From assembly GCF_008974245.1 (NCBI RefSeq), contig NZ_BBZI01000005.1, positions 1,784,751 through 1,848,750 on the forward strand: 64,000 bases of DNA, given 5' to 3'. Below the pieces are notes generated by a model, which saw nothing but the letters and a program-made list of their open reading frames with translations, did not search any database and had not been told where the DNA came from. The first letter of the stretch is position 1, and each line of letters opens with the position of its first letter. Both the position numbers and the translations under genes were made by a program. Positions 27,798 through 36,238 of this stretch are shown here, in pieces. The stretch comes from Streptomyces abyssomicinicus. GTDB lineage: Bacteria; Actinomycetota; Actinomycetes; Streptomycetales; Streptomycetaceae.

Positions 27798-29152
27798 CCG
27801 GCCACCCGGCGGGCGACGACCCGGGCGACCGGCTGCGATGGCCGGGCGTGGTCGTCGTCGGCGCCGGTGTCACCGGGCTGCTGGTCACCGAGGAGCTGAC
27901 ACGGCGCGGCGTGCCGGTCCTCCTGGTGGAGCAGAGCCGGCTCGGCGCGGGCCAGACCGGTCACTGCCACGGCTATCTGCACCGCGGTTACATCTACCGC
28001 GGCATCACCGCCTCCCGGCGGCAGGCGCTGGAGCGGTGCGCGGACTGGTGGGCCCGCCGCCTCGCCCCGGCGGGCGACGCCGTCGTCGGCACACGGAGCG
28101 TCATCGGCTTCACCAGCGACACGGAGCGGGAGGAGGCCCTGGCCGCCTGGAAGTCCCTCGACATGCCCTGGGAGGACGTCGACGCGCCGGGCCTGGCCGG
28201 CACCGCGGGGACGTTCGCGGTGCCCGAGGCCAGCGTGTCGCCGCGCGCCGCGATGCGCGCCGTGGCCGGCACAGCGGCCCGCGTCCCCACCCTCCACGGC
28301 CGCGCCACGGCCGTCCGCCACTCCGGCGGGTCGGTACGGTCCGTGGACGTCCTGACCGGCGAGGGCACGGTCACCGTCTCCGCCCCCGCCTTCGTGCTGT
28401 CGGCCGGGCTGGGCACACCCGGCCTGCTGGGACCCCTCGCACGCACCCTGGGCGTGCGGACCCGGCTGACCTACATGCTGGTGTGCCGCACCGGCCAGGA
28501 CCTGCCCGAGGCGTTCTGTCTCCCCGCCGACAGCGCGCAGGGACTCTTCGTCGCGTCGCGTCCCGCCGGCCGGGAGCGCGTCTACCTGATGTCCACGTTC
28601 GTCAACTTCTGGGCGAGCGACGAGGACGAGGCCGCGCGCCGGTCCTGGCTCGGCGCGGCCTCCCGGGTCCTCGCCCACCACCTGCCCGGGCTGTGGGCGG
28701 ACCCCGCCACCCGCTGGGGCCTCTACCCGGCGTGCAAGGTGGAGGTGGACGCGCCCGACCAGGCCGGCGGCGGACTGCCCGAGGGCGGCGTGTTCGACCT
28801 CGGCTGGGACAACGCGCTCACCGTCCTGCCGGGAAAGCTCGTGCTCGCCCCGCTGTTCGCCGAGGAGTGCCTGAACCGCCTCGGCCGGCTCACCGACCTC
28901 GACCGGCTGCGCGAGGCGTCCCCGCCCGGCGGATCCCCGGCCGCCTCGTCACCGCCCGGTCCGTTCACCACCGGGAGCGGCCCGTCGTCCGGCCCGTCGC
29001 CCGCCCCGGGCGGCTCCGTCGCATCCCCCTGGGCCGCGGAGGACTGGGAGATGACCCCGCTGTTCACCCGAGCCGAACTCTTCGACCACCCGACGCCGCA
29101 CCACGTTCCCGCGGCACCGCACGGAAAGGACAACGACAGGTGGAGTGCCTGA
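27794..29152 (+). CDS. FAD-dependent oxidoreductase, DAO family
   Basis: A 452-aa flavoenzyme of the D-amino-acid/glycine/sarcosine oxidase fold. The N-terminal dinucleotide motif VVVVGAGVTGLLVTEELTRR and the acidic end of strand 2 (VLLVEQ) are clear. GAGQTGHCHGYLHRGYIYRG follows, where family members bind FAD. The C-terminal 60 residues are a Pro/Ser/Gly-rich tail not usual for the family. It probably oxidises an amine or alcohol on a sugar or amino acid intermediate. GTG 27794 overlaps the previous stop; its end overlaps the next gene by 13 nt. Confidence 0.75.
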   Translation: MTGHPAGDDPGDRLRWPGVVVVGAGVTGLLVTEELTRRGVPVLLVEQSRLGAGQTGHCHGYLHRGYIYRGITASRRQALERCADWWARRLAPAGDAVVGTRSVIGFTSDTEREEALAAWKSLDMPWEDVDAPGLAGTAGTFAVPEASVSPRAAMRAVAGTAARVPTLHGRATAVRHSGGSVRSVDVLTGEGTVTVSAPAFVLSAGLGTPGLLGPLARTLGVRTRLTYMLVCRTGQDLPEAFCLPADSAQGLFVASRPAGRERVYLMSTFVNFWASDEDEAARRSWLGAASRVLAHHLPGLWADPATRWGLYPACKVEVDAPDQAGGGLPEGGVFDLGWDNALTVLPGKLVLAPLFAEECLNRLGRLTDLDRLREASPPGGSPAASSPPGPFTTGSGPSSGPSPAPGGSVASPWAAEDWEMTPLFTRAELFDHPTPHHVPAAPHGKDNDRWSA

Positions 29153-30042
29153 TACTCGGCGCCGGAGCCGGCAGCAGACTGATGCCGCTCACCGCCCGAC
29201 TGCCCAAGCCCCTGCTCCCGCTCGGCCCGACGACCATCCTGGGACGGCTGGTCGACCAGGTGGCGCCGCTCGGCGCCCGGCGGATCCTGTGCAACCTGCA
29301 CCACCACGCGGAGGCGGCCGAGGACTACTTCGCCCGCGCCGACCTCGCCCTGCCCGTCGTCACGCGCAGGGAGGACCGACTGCGCGGGCCGGCCGGCGCC
29401 ATGCTCACCTTCGAGGACGAACTCACCGCCGCCGACACGGTGCTGGTCGTCTCCGGCGACCTGTACCTCGGCGACGGGGCGCTGGCCGAACTGGTGCGAC
29501 GGCACCACGAGAGCGGCAGCGACCTGTCGGTGCTCGCCGTCGAGGTGGACGACGGCTCCCGGTTCGGCGTCTTCCGTCTCGACGACGGCGGACGCCCCAC
29601 CGCGCTGGACGAGAAGCCCGCGTGGGCCGCGGGCCGCCGCAGCTGGGTCAGCGGCGGCGCGTACTGCCTGCGCCCCGAACTCCTCAAGCGCGTCCCCACC
29701 GAGGGCCTGTACGACTTCGGCGCCCATCTGATCCCCGAACTGCTCGCCGAGCGGGCCGCGGTCGGCCTGGTGCCGTGGCTGGGCCGGTGGGACGACCTGG
29801 GGACCACCGACTCCTACCGGCGCGCCGTCCTCGACGACCTCGCCTCCCGCGCCCCGGCGGGCGGGAACGTCCACCACGTCGCGCCCACCGCCCGCGTCCA
29901 CCCCTCGGCCCTCCTCACCGGCCGGGTCCTCGTCGCCGACGACGCCGTGGTGGGGGCCGGCGCCCGACTGCACGACACGGTCGTCCTCCCCGGGGCGACC
30001 GTCCCCGACCACACCACCGTGGCCGACGGCTGCGTCGCCTGA
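29140..30042 (+). CDS. Sugar-1-phosphate nucleotidyltransferase
   Basis: A 300-aa enzyme that makes an NDP-sugar from NTP and a sugar-1-phosphate. The signature CLILGAGAGSRLMPLT with PKPLLPLG binds the nucleotide, VVSGDLYLGD carries the metal-binding Asp, and the product-binding DEKP and GAYCLRPE follow. The last about 50 residues look like left-handed beta-helix turns (VHPSALLTGRVLVADDAVVG), as in GlmU/GDP-mannose pyrophosphorylase-type enzymes. Base and sugar cannot be told. GTG 29140 has AAAGGA about 9 nt upstream and lies inside the previous gene. Phosphoglucomutase could supply its substrate. Confidence 0.8.
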   Translation: MECLILGAGAGSRLMPLTARLPKPLLPLGPTTILGRLVDQVAPLGARRILCNLHHHAEAAEDYFARADLALPVVTRREDRLRGPAGAMLTFEDELTAADTVLVVSGDLYLGDGALAELVRRHHESGSDLSVLAVEVDDGSRFGVFRLDDGGRPTALDEKPAWAAGRRSWVSGGAYCLRPELLKRVPTEGLYDFGAHLIPELLAERAAVGLVPWLGRWDDLGTTDSYRRAVLDDLASRAPAGGNVHHVAPTARVHPSALLTGRVLVADDAVVGAGARLHDTVVLPGATVPDHTTVADGCVA

Positions 30043-30072
30043 CCCAGAAGCCGAACCAACCCGGGAGAACCC

Positions 30073-31248
30073 ATGCGCGTCCTCGCCCTCGCCCCGGCGT
30101 ACCACCCCCTGATCGGTGGCGCCGAGTCCTACATCCGCACCATCGCGACCGGACTGGCCGCCCGCGGCCACGACGTGCTGGTCGCCACCGACGGCGACCG
30201 TGTCGCCGCACCCGCCGACGACCTCGACGGCCAGGCCCGGATCCGCCGCCTCCTGGCATACCGGGACCTGCTGGACGACCCGACCAAACTCCGCTGGGAG
30301 CAGATGCAGTTCAGCGCCGCGGAGGAGCTCGCCGCCCTGGTCGACACCTGGGGCACCCCGGACGTCGTCTTCGCCAACAGCCACGAGACGGCCGTGCTCG
30401 GCAGCATGGTCGCCATGACCTACGGCCGCCCGCTGGTGGCCAACTTCCACGAGCAGCAGCCCGAACGCGGGCCCCTCGGCCGTGGCCGGGCCCGCCTGGT
30501 GTACTCGACGCTGCCGGTCAACGCGGTGGTGGCGGGCAGCCGCTTCTACCACGAGAAGGCCCTCGCCTACGGCAGCCCGCGGGAGACGACCCACCACATC
30601 CCGCACGGCATCGAGTGCGAGCGGTTCGCGACCGACGGGCCGCGACGGCCCGACGGCCGCTTCGTCATCGTCCTCAGCGGCCGCATCGCCCCCCGCAAGC
30701 AGCAGGACTTCATGGTGCGGGTGGTCGACAGGCTGGTCCGCGGCGGTGTCGACGCCCACCTGGTGATCGCCGGCCGCGCCCACTCCTCCGACCTCGGCTA
30801 CCACGAGCGGCTGCTCACGCTGATCAAGGAACTCGACCTGGGCGAGAGGGTGACGCTCCGCCAGGACCTCGCCCTCGACGACATGCCCGCCGTGTACCGC
30901 GAGTGCGACGTGGTCGTGCAGCCCAGCCTCGCCGAAGGACTCGGACTCGCCGTGCTGGAGGCCATGGCCGCCGGGCGGCCCACCGTCGTGAGCGACGTGA
31001 GCGGACTGCGCGAGGTGATCGCCGACCCGCACGTCGGACTGCGCCTGCCGCCGACCGCCGAGGGCGCCTGGGCCGAGGCCCTGGCACAGCTCGCCGGCGA
31101 CGAGCGGCTGCGCGCCCGGCTGGCGGCCAACGCCCTGGCCACCGTGCGCCGAGAGTTCAACGTCCGCCGGATGCTCGAGCAGACCGAACGGCTGCTGGAG
31201 GGCGTGCGCGCGGCGTGGAGCCCGGACGGCTCCGGCCCCTCCCGGTAG
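30073..31248 (+). CDS. Family 4 glycosyltransferase
   Basis: A 391-aa GT-B fold retaining glycosyltransferase. The acceptor domain starts LALAPAYHPLIGGAESYIRT, the donor domain has VLSGRIAPRKQQDFMVRVV, and the EX7E motif is in PSLAEGLGLAVLEAMAAGRP. Such enzymes build pseudo-disaccharides, such as the GlcNAc-inositol of mycothiol (MshA), and many antibiotics. Together with the GT2 at 24539 it suggests a product with at least two glycosidic bonds. ATG 30073 has CGGGAG upstream and a 30-nt gap to the preceding gene. Confidence 0.85.
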   Translation: MRVLALAPAYHPLIGGAESYIRTIATGLAARGHDVLVATDGDRVAAPADDLDGQARIRRLLAYRDLLDDPTKLRWEQMQFSAAEELAALVDTWGTPDVVFANSHETAVLGSMVAMTYGRPLVANFHEQQPERGPLGRGRARLVYSTLPVNAVVAGSRFYHEKALAYGSPRETTHHIPHGIECERFATDGPRRPDGRFVIVLSGRIAPRKQQDFMVRVVDRLVRGGVDAHLVIAGRAHSSDLGYHERLLTLIKELDLGERVTLRQDLALDDMPAVYRECDVVVQPSLAEGLGLAVLEAMAAGRPTVVSDVSGLREVIADPHVGLRLPPTAEGAWAEALAQLAGDERLRARLAANALATVRREFNVRRMLEQTERLLEGVRAAWSPDGSGPSR

Positions 31249-31316
31249 CGTCCGCGCCGCCGGCCGCCCACCCCCATCCCCCGAACCTTCCGCTCCGACG
31301 CAAGGACACCTCAACC

Positions 31317-32216
31317 ATGCGCGTACAGAACGGCACCATCTGGCTCGATGGAGCGCTCGCCGACTGGGAGGAAGCGAGGCTCCCCCTGATGTCCGACGCA
31401 CTGCTGCGCGGACTCAGCGTCTTCGACGGCCTGGTCGCCCGGCGGCAGACCGACGGATCGCTGGCGCTGCTCGGCGCCGAACGCCACCTCGACCGGCTGT
31501 CCCGGTCCTGCCAGGTCCTCGGCCTGCCTCTGGAGGGCGGTACCGACGGACTGCTCGAGGGCTGCCGGGCCGCCGCCGAGCAGGAGGCGGCCGGGTTCCC
31601 CGACTGCGACGTGTACATCCGGCCCATGGTCGTCGGAGCGGTCCTCACTCCCCGGGCCCGCGAGGCCTCCGTGACCGTCGCCGCCTTCCGCCAGGAGCCC
31701 GGGGCCCCCGCGCCGGTGACCCTGCAGACCAGTGCCTGGCGGCGCCCCACCGACGACACACTGCCCCCGGCCCTGAAGGTGGTCGGCAACTACCAGCTCA
31801 CCCGGCTCGCCCGGCTGGAGGCGAAGAAGGCCGGGTACGACGACGCGCTGGTCCTCAACGCCCAGGGACGCGTCGCGGAGTCGGCCGGCGCCGCCGTGGT
31901 GCAGGAACACGGCGGACGCCTCAGCTCCCCGCCGCCGTGGGAGGGCTGCCTGGACTCGGTGACCGTCGCCCTGCTCGCCGCGATCGCCCGGGCCGAGGGC
32001 ATCGAATGGGCCCGCGAACCGCTGCTGCGCACCACCGTGCTCGGCGCGGATGGCCTCGCCCTCGCCGGGACGCTCGCCGACGTGGTGCCGGTGAGCAGGC
32101 TGGACCACCGCGACTACGACGCGCCCTCGCCACTGCTGAAGCAGCTCGGCACCCTCTGGAGCGAGGCCTCCCGGGGCGGCAGGCACGCCGGACTGCTGGA
32201 GACGGTGGCCGTCTGA
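31317..32216 (+). CDS. Class IV PLP aminotransferase (branched-chain/D-amino acid type)
   Basis: A 299-aa fold-type IV PLP enzyme. The start (NGTIWLDGALADWEEARL) and LMSDALLRGLSVFDGL are typical. The PLP lysine is in ALKVVGNYQLTR near residue 160, followed by KAGYDDALVLNAQGRVAESA. It may aminate a keto intermediate, form a D-amino acid, or act as a lyase like PabC. ATG 31317 follows AAGGA about 10 nt upstream after a 68-nt gap. Its stop overlaps the start of the NUDIX gene (TGATG). Confidence 0.8.
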   Translation: MRVQNGTIWLDGALADWEEARLPLMSDALLRGLSVFDGLVARRQTDGSLALLGAERHLDRLSRSCQVLGLPLEGGTDGLLEGCRAAAEQEAAGFPDCDVYIRPMVVGAVLTPRAREASVTVAAFRQEPGAPAPVTLQTSAWRRPTDDTLPPALKVVGNYQLTRLARLEAKKAGYDDALVLNAQGRVAESAGAAVVQEHGGRLSSPPPWEGCLDSVTVALLAAIARAEGIEWAREPLLRTTVLGADGLALAGTLADVVPVSRLDHRDYDAPSPLLKQLGTLWSEASRGGRHAGLLETVAV

Positions 32217-32812
32217 TGGGAACGGCGAACACCGAAGGCGCCTTCGACGTCCTCGCCACCCGGCAGGTGTACACGTCGCCCTACATGAGGCTGCGGGAGG
32301 ACGACGTACGGTTCCCCGACGGCTCGCCCGGCGTCTGGTCGGTGCTCGAGCGCTCCGACTTCGCGCTGGTGGTGCCCGAGGTGGAACCCGGCCGGCTGGC
32401 CATGGTCAACCTCTACCGGCATCCGGTCGGCCGCCGGTTCTGGGAGTTCCCCCAGGGCTCGGCGGCCACCCCCGGCGTCCCGCCGCAGGAGACCGCTGCC
32501 GGAGAACTGCGGGAGGAGGCCGGTCTCGCGGCGGACGAATGGCACCACCTGGGCCTCCTGCACGAGGCGTACGGCTACGCCACCGGCGTCTGCCACGTCT
32601 ATCTGGCGCGGTCGCTGACCACCGTCGGCCGGCAGCCCGAACCCGGCGAGGGCGACGTGCGGTTCGGCCTGTTCGACATCGAGGAGATCTGGCGGATGCA
32701 GCAGGCGGGCGACGTCACCGACGCGGTGACCGTCGCCGCGCTGGGCCTGTACGAGCGGACGAGGCGCGGCATCGGACCGCGCCCGGGACAACCGGAAGGG
32801 ACCACGGCATGA
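32216..32812 (+). CDS. NUDIX hydrolase
   Basis: A 198-aa hydrolase of nucleoside diphosphates linked to another group. The NUDIX box spans GVPPQETAAGELREEAGL near residues 87-104, with the REEAG core intact. The arrangement resembles ADP-ribose/NDP-sugar pyrophosphatases (WEFPQGSA just before the box). It may cleave an NDP-sugar or clean up a nucleotide by-product. ATG 32216 overlaps the previous stop, and its TGA overlaps the next ATG (ATGA). Confidence 0.8.
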   Translation: MGTANTEGAFDVLATRQVYTSPYMRLREDDVRFPDGSPGVWSVLERSDFALVVPEVEPGRLAMVNLYRHPVGRRFWEFPQGSAATPGVPPQETAAGELREEAGLAADEWHHLGLLHEAYGYATGVCHVYLARSLTTVGRQPEPGEGDVRFGLFDIEEIWRMQQAGDVTDAVTVAALGLYERTRRGIGPRPGQPEGTTA

Positions 32813-34164
32813 GTACCGACACGACGGCGAACGAAGGCCACGGCACCACACCGCGCGCAGGCCGGGGCGAGGGCTCCTGGGGCGACCCCGACCGGGCCGA
32901 GCAGGCGCTCGCGCTCTCCGCCCGGGGCACCCCGCGGAACGTGGTCCTTTTCATCGGGGACGGCATGGGTGAGGACGAACTCACCATCGCCCGCAACTAC
33001 TTGAAGGGCGCCGACGGGCGACTCATCCTCGACTCGTTCCTCTTCACCGGCTCGGTGACCAACTACTCGGTGACCGCCGGCGACCCGACCCGCCACAACT
33101 ACGTCACCGACTCCGCCGCCGCGGCCACCGCCTGGGCGACCGGGGCCAAGACCTACAACGGCGCGATAGGCGTGGACGCCTTCGGCATGCCCGTCCCCAC
33201 CCTGGTGGAACTCGCCCGGGACCGGGGCATGGCCACCGGCATCGTCACCACCGAGGAGGTGTGCGACCCCACCCCGGCCGCCATGGGCGCCCACGTCGCC
33301 CACCGCAGCGGCCGGGGACCGGACACCATGCAACGGTGCCCGGAACAGGCGACCGAGAACGGCGGGCCGGGCTCCATCGCGGAACAACTGGTCCGCACAC
33401 GCCCCGACGTGCTCCTCGGAGGCGGCGCGCAGTACTTCCGGCAGACCGTACGGGCCGGCGAGTTCGCCGGCCGCACCGTCCTCGACCAGGCTGCCGCGGC
33501 CGGCTACCGCGTGATCACCACCGCGACCGAACTGGCCGCCGCGGACGCGGGAACGCCGCTGCTCGGCCTCTTCGGCGAAGAGGCGCTGGCCCGGTACTGG
33601 GTGGGCCCGCCCGCACGCGTCGACCGGGGCCCCGCGGCCGTGTGCCGGGTCAACCCGGACCTCCCGGCGGACCAGCCCTCGCTGGCCCGGATGACCGCCA
33701 AGGCGCTGGAGATCCTGGACGAGCGTGCGGAGGGCCGCGGCTTCCTGCTCCAGGTCGAGGCGGGGCTGATCGACACCGCCGGTCACGACGGTGACGCCTG
33801 CGGCATGATCAGCGAGGTGGCCGCGTTCGACGCGGCGGTGACGGTGGGGCTGCGCTGGGCGGAGGAGCACGGGGACACCCTGGTCCTGGTCACCGCCGAC
33901 CACGGGCACTCCGCGCAGATCCTGCCCGTCGACGTCGAGAGCCCCGGGGCCACCACGATGCTCCTCGCGCACGACGGCGAGCCCATGCTGATCAACTACG
34001 CCACCAACCTGCCCGGGGAGATCCTCGTGCACACCGGCGCGCAGGTGAGGATCGCCGCCCACGGGCCGTCCGCCGCCTCGGTCCTCGGCCTCGGCGACCA
34101 CACCGACCTCTTCCACCTGATCACCCGGACCTGGAAGGAGGCGGACAACCGTGTCGCCGACTGA
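32809..34164 (+). CDS. Alkaline phosphatase family protein
   Basis: A 451-aa phosphomonoesterase. Metal and catalytic motifs are complete: VVLFIGDGMGEDE near 45, the nucleophile Ser in VTDSAAAATAWATGAK near 105, EAGLIDTAGHDGD near 320, and TADHGHSAQ near 363. There is no signal peptide, Tat motif or lipobox: the N terminus is hydrophilic. That is unusual because most bacterial alkaline phosphatases are exported. In the streptomycin cluster the StrK phosphatase removes a protective phosphate from the final product; a similar role is an inference. ATG 32809 overlaps the NUDIX stop. Confidence 0.85.
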   Translation: MSTDTTANEGHGTTPRAGRGEGSWGDPDRAEQALALSARGTPRNVVLFIGDGMGEDELTIARNYLKGADGRLILDSFLFTGSVTNYSVTAGDPTRHNYVTDSAAAATAWATGAKTYNGAIGVDAFGMPVPTLVELARDRGMATGIVTTEEVCDPTPAAMGAHVAHRSGRGPDTMQRCPEQATENGGPGSIAEQLVRTRPDVLLGGGAQYFRQTVRAGEFAGRTVLDQAAAAGYRVITTATELAAADAGTPLLGLFGEEALARYWVGPPARVDRGPAAVCRVNPDLPADQPSLARMTAKALEILDERAEGRGFLLQVEAGLIDTAGHDGDACGMISEVAAFDAAVTVGLRWAEEHGDTLVLVTADHGHSAQILPVDVESPGATTMLLAHDGEPMLINYATNLPGEILVHTGAQVRIAAHGPSAASVLGLGDHTDLFHLITRTWKEADNRVAD

Positions 34165-35527
34165 CACCGGCACCCGGCCACCGCACACCGCCGCCGGCCC
34201 GGCAGTCCGTGGCGTGGCCGCCACGGACCCGGCAGCCGGCTCGCGGGGCGGCCGGCCGGGGAGCCGGCAGGAGGACACGGGGGCCGGGGGCCGGGACCTC
34301 GCCCGGGGCGTCCCCCGCGCCGCCCTGACCCGCGCGGTCATGCTGGGCCCGGCCTTCGTCGCCGCCGTCGCGTACGTCGATCCGGGCAACTTCGCCACCA
34401 ACTTCACCGCCGGCGCGCACTTCGGGCACCGCCTGCTGTGGGTGGTGCTGGCGGCCAACGTGACCGGACTGTTCTTCCAGACCCTGGCGGCCAAACTGGG
34501 CGTCGCCACCGGACGCGACCTGATGCGGCTGTGCCGGGACCGGTATCCGAGGCCCGTGACCTACGGCCTGTGGGTCCAGGCCGAGACGGTCGCCGTGGCC
34601 ACCGACCTCGCGGAGATCATCGGCGGCGCCCTCGCCCTCCACCTGCTGCTGGGCACGCCGCTGCTGCTCGGCGGCGCCATCACCGCGGCCGCCTCCTTCG
34701 CGCTGCTCTTCCTCGACCGCGGGGGCCGCCGACGGTTCGACTGGATCGTGACCGGAGCGCTGTTCGGCATCGCGGGCGGCATGCTGTGGTGCACCGCGGC
34801 GGCCGGCCCCGCCCTCGAGGACCTCTCCTCCGGCCTCGTCCCGGGATTCGACGGCCGTGAGAGCCTGCTCCTCGCCGTCGGCATCATCGGCGCCACCGTG
34901 ATGCCGCACGCGATCTACCTGCACTCCGCCCGGTCCGCCGAGCGGGTGACGACCCTGCGGCGCACCGGGGTCTTCCGCCCGGGCCGCGACGACCGCGCCG
35001 TGCTCCGCGGCATCCGCTTCGACGTGACCGCCGCCATGGTGCTCGCGGGCATCGTCAACGCCGCCATGCTCATCGTGGGCGCCCACCTGGCCGGCGGTCC
35101 CGGGCCGATCGTGGAGACCCTGGAGGACGTGCGGGACGGGCTCCGGTCGACGCTGGGCGGGGGAGTGGCCCTGGCCTTCTGCGGGGCGCTGCTGATCTCG
35201 GGACTCGCCTCGTCGTCGGTGGGAACCTACGCCGGACAGGTGATCATGTCCGGCTTCCTCCGCCGCTGCCCGCCCCTGATGGTGCGCCGGGTCCTGACGG
35301 TGGCCCCCTCACTGCTCGTCCTGGGCATGGGCGTCGACCCGACGACCGCGCTGGTGTGGTCCCAGGTGGTGCTGTCCTTCGGACTGCCCTTCGCCCTGGT
35401 TCCGCTGCTCCTGGCCACCCGGGACAAGCGGCTGATGGGATCCCTGGTGAACCACCCCGTCACCACCGCCTGCGGCGCGCTGGCCGGAGCCGCGGTCATC
35501 GGCCTCAACCTCAGCCTCCTCCTGTGA
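34151..35527 (+). CDS. mntH: NRAMP-family divalent metal transporter
   Basis: A 458-aa membrane protein with about eleven helices. The metal-binding motif in the first helix (AYVDPGNFATN) and MPHAIYLHSARS in the sixth are intact, so it should import Mn(II) or Fe(II) with protons. About 50 hydrophilic Pro/Gly/Arg-rich residues precede the first helix. GTG 34151 follows AAGGAGG and overlaps the phosphatase end by 14 nt. The operon context suggests metal supply for a pathway enzyme such as the amidohydrolase, phosphatase or glycosyltransferases, though that is speculation. Confidence 0.85.
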   Translation: MSPTDTGTRPPHTAAGPAVRGVAATDPAAGSRGGRPGSRQEDTGAGGRDLARGVPRAALTRAVMLGPAFVAAVAYVDPGNFATNFTAGAHFGHRLLWVVLAANVTGLFFQTLAAKLGVATGRDLMRLCRDRYPRPVTYGLWVQAETVAVATDLAEIIGGALALHLLLGTPLLLGGAITAAASFALLFLDRGGRRRFDWIVTGALFGIAGGMLWCTAAAGPALEDLSSGLVPGFDGRESLLLAVGIIGATVMPHAIYLHSARSAERVTTLRRTGVFRPGRDDRAVLRGIRFDVTAAMVLAGIVNAAMLIVGAHLAGGPGPIVETLEDVRDGLRSTLGGGVALAFCGALLISGLASSSVGTYAGQVIMSGFLRRCPPLMVRRVLTVAPSLLVLGMGVDPTTALVWSQVVLSFGLPFALVPLLLATRDKRLMGSLVNHPVTTACGALAGAAVIGLNLSLLL

Positions 35528-36111
35528 CCCCGCCCCCGCCTCGGCCCCCGGCCGCTGCGCGCCACCCGCGGCTGCGTCCCGCGAGAGCCGGGGACGCCGG
35601 CTTCCTCGCGGAGATCCTCCTCCAGGCGTACAACTGGACCGGGCCGCGGTACACCCTCGACGAGATCCTGCGGACCCCGCGCATCGCGCACTACGTCACC
35701 GGCTGGCCCCGGCGGGGCGACTTCGGCGTGGTCGCCGAGGACGGCGCCGGCCGACCCGTCGGCGCCGCCTGGGCCCGGACCTTCCCGGCCGAGGACCCCG
35801 GTCACGGACACGTCGCCCCCTCCGTACCGGAGTTGACGCTCGGTGTCCTCCCCGGACACCGCGGACACGGCACCGGAAGCGCCCTGCTCGACGCCCTGAT
35901 CGGCATGGCGGCGCGTTCCGGCCTCGACCGGCTCAGCCTCAGCGTGGAGGACGGCAATCACGCGGCCCGCCTCTACGCCTCCCGTGGCTTCGTCACGGTC
36001 GGGCGCGAGGGACGGTCGGACACGATGCTGCTGCGCCTGGACGCCGCCCCACCGGACCGCCCGCCCTCTGCCCCTCACCCCCCGGCCTCCGGCCCGACGA
36101 CCGCCTCCTGA
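35524..36111 (+). CDS. GNAT N-acetyltransferase
   Basis: A 195-aa acetyltransferase. The acetyl-CoA pyrophosphate loop is GVLPGHRGHGTGSALL near residues 110-125, after strand SVPELTL and before SVEDGNHAARLYASRGFV, the classic GNAT end. As last gene of the cluster it may acetylate an amine of the product, as a pathway step or self-protection; an acetyl group added here could be the one removed by the NagA-like enzyme. GTG 35524 overlaps the NRAMP stop (GTGA). Strong hairpin downstream. Confidence 0.8.
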   Translation: MTPPPPRPPAAARHPRLRPARAGDAGFLAEILLQAYNWTGPRYTLDEILRTPRIAHYVTGWPRRGDFGVVAEDGAGRPVGAAWARTFPAEDPGHGHVAPSVPELTLGVLPGHRGHGTGSALLDALIGMAARSGLDRLSLSVEDGNHAARLYASRGFVTVGREGRSDTMLLRLDAAPPDRPPSAPHPPASGPTTAS

Positions 36112-36150
36112 GGTCTCGCCGGGCGTCGGCGATACCGGCCCAGCTCGATG

Positions 36151-36188
36151 CCTTCCGCCCCCCGGTCGGCGGACCGGGGGGCGGAAGG
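36151..36188. terminator. Bidirectional terminator hairpin
   Basis: A perfect 17-bp stem (36151-36167 with 36172-36188, starting CCTTCCGCCC) and a 4-nt loop GGCG, between the convergent GNAT and desaturase genes. It should stop both transcripts and marks the right edge of the sugar operon. Confidence 0.85.
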
Positions 36189-36238
36189 GCCGGGCTACGC
36201 GGCCGCCGGTACGGCCGAACGACCAACCCGTACCGGAA

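Noticed and set aside
28723..31401. Minus-strand frame of 892 codons opposite the nucleotidyltransferase and GT4 genes
   Set aside because: Antisense shadow with Gly/Asp/Val-biased composition; no domain.
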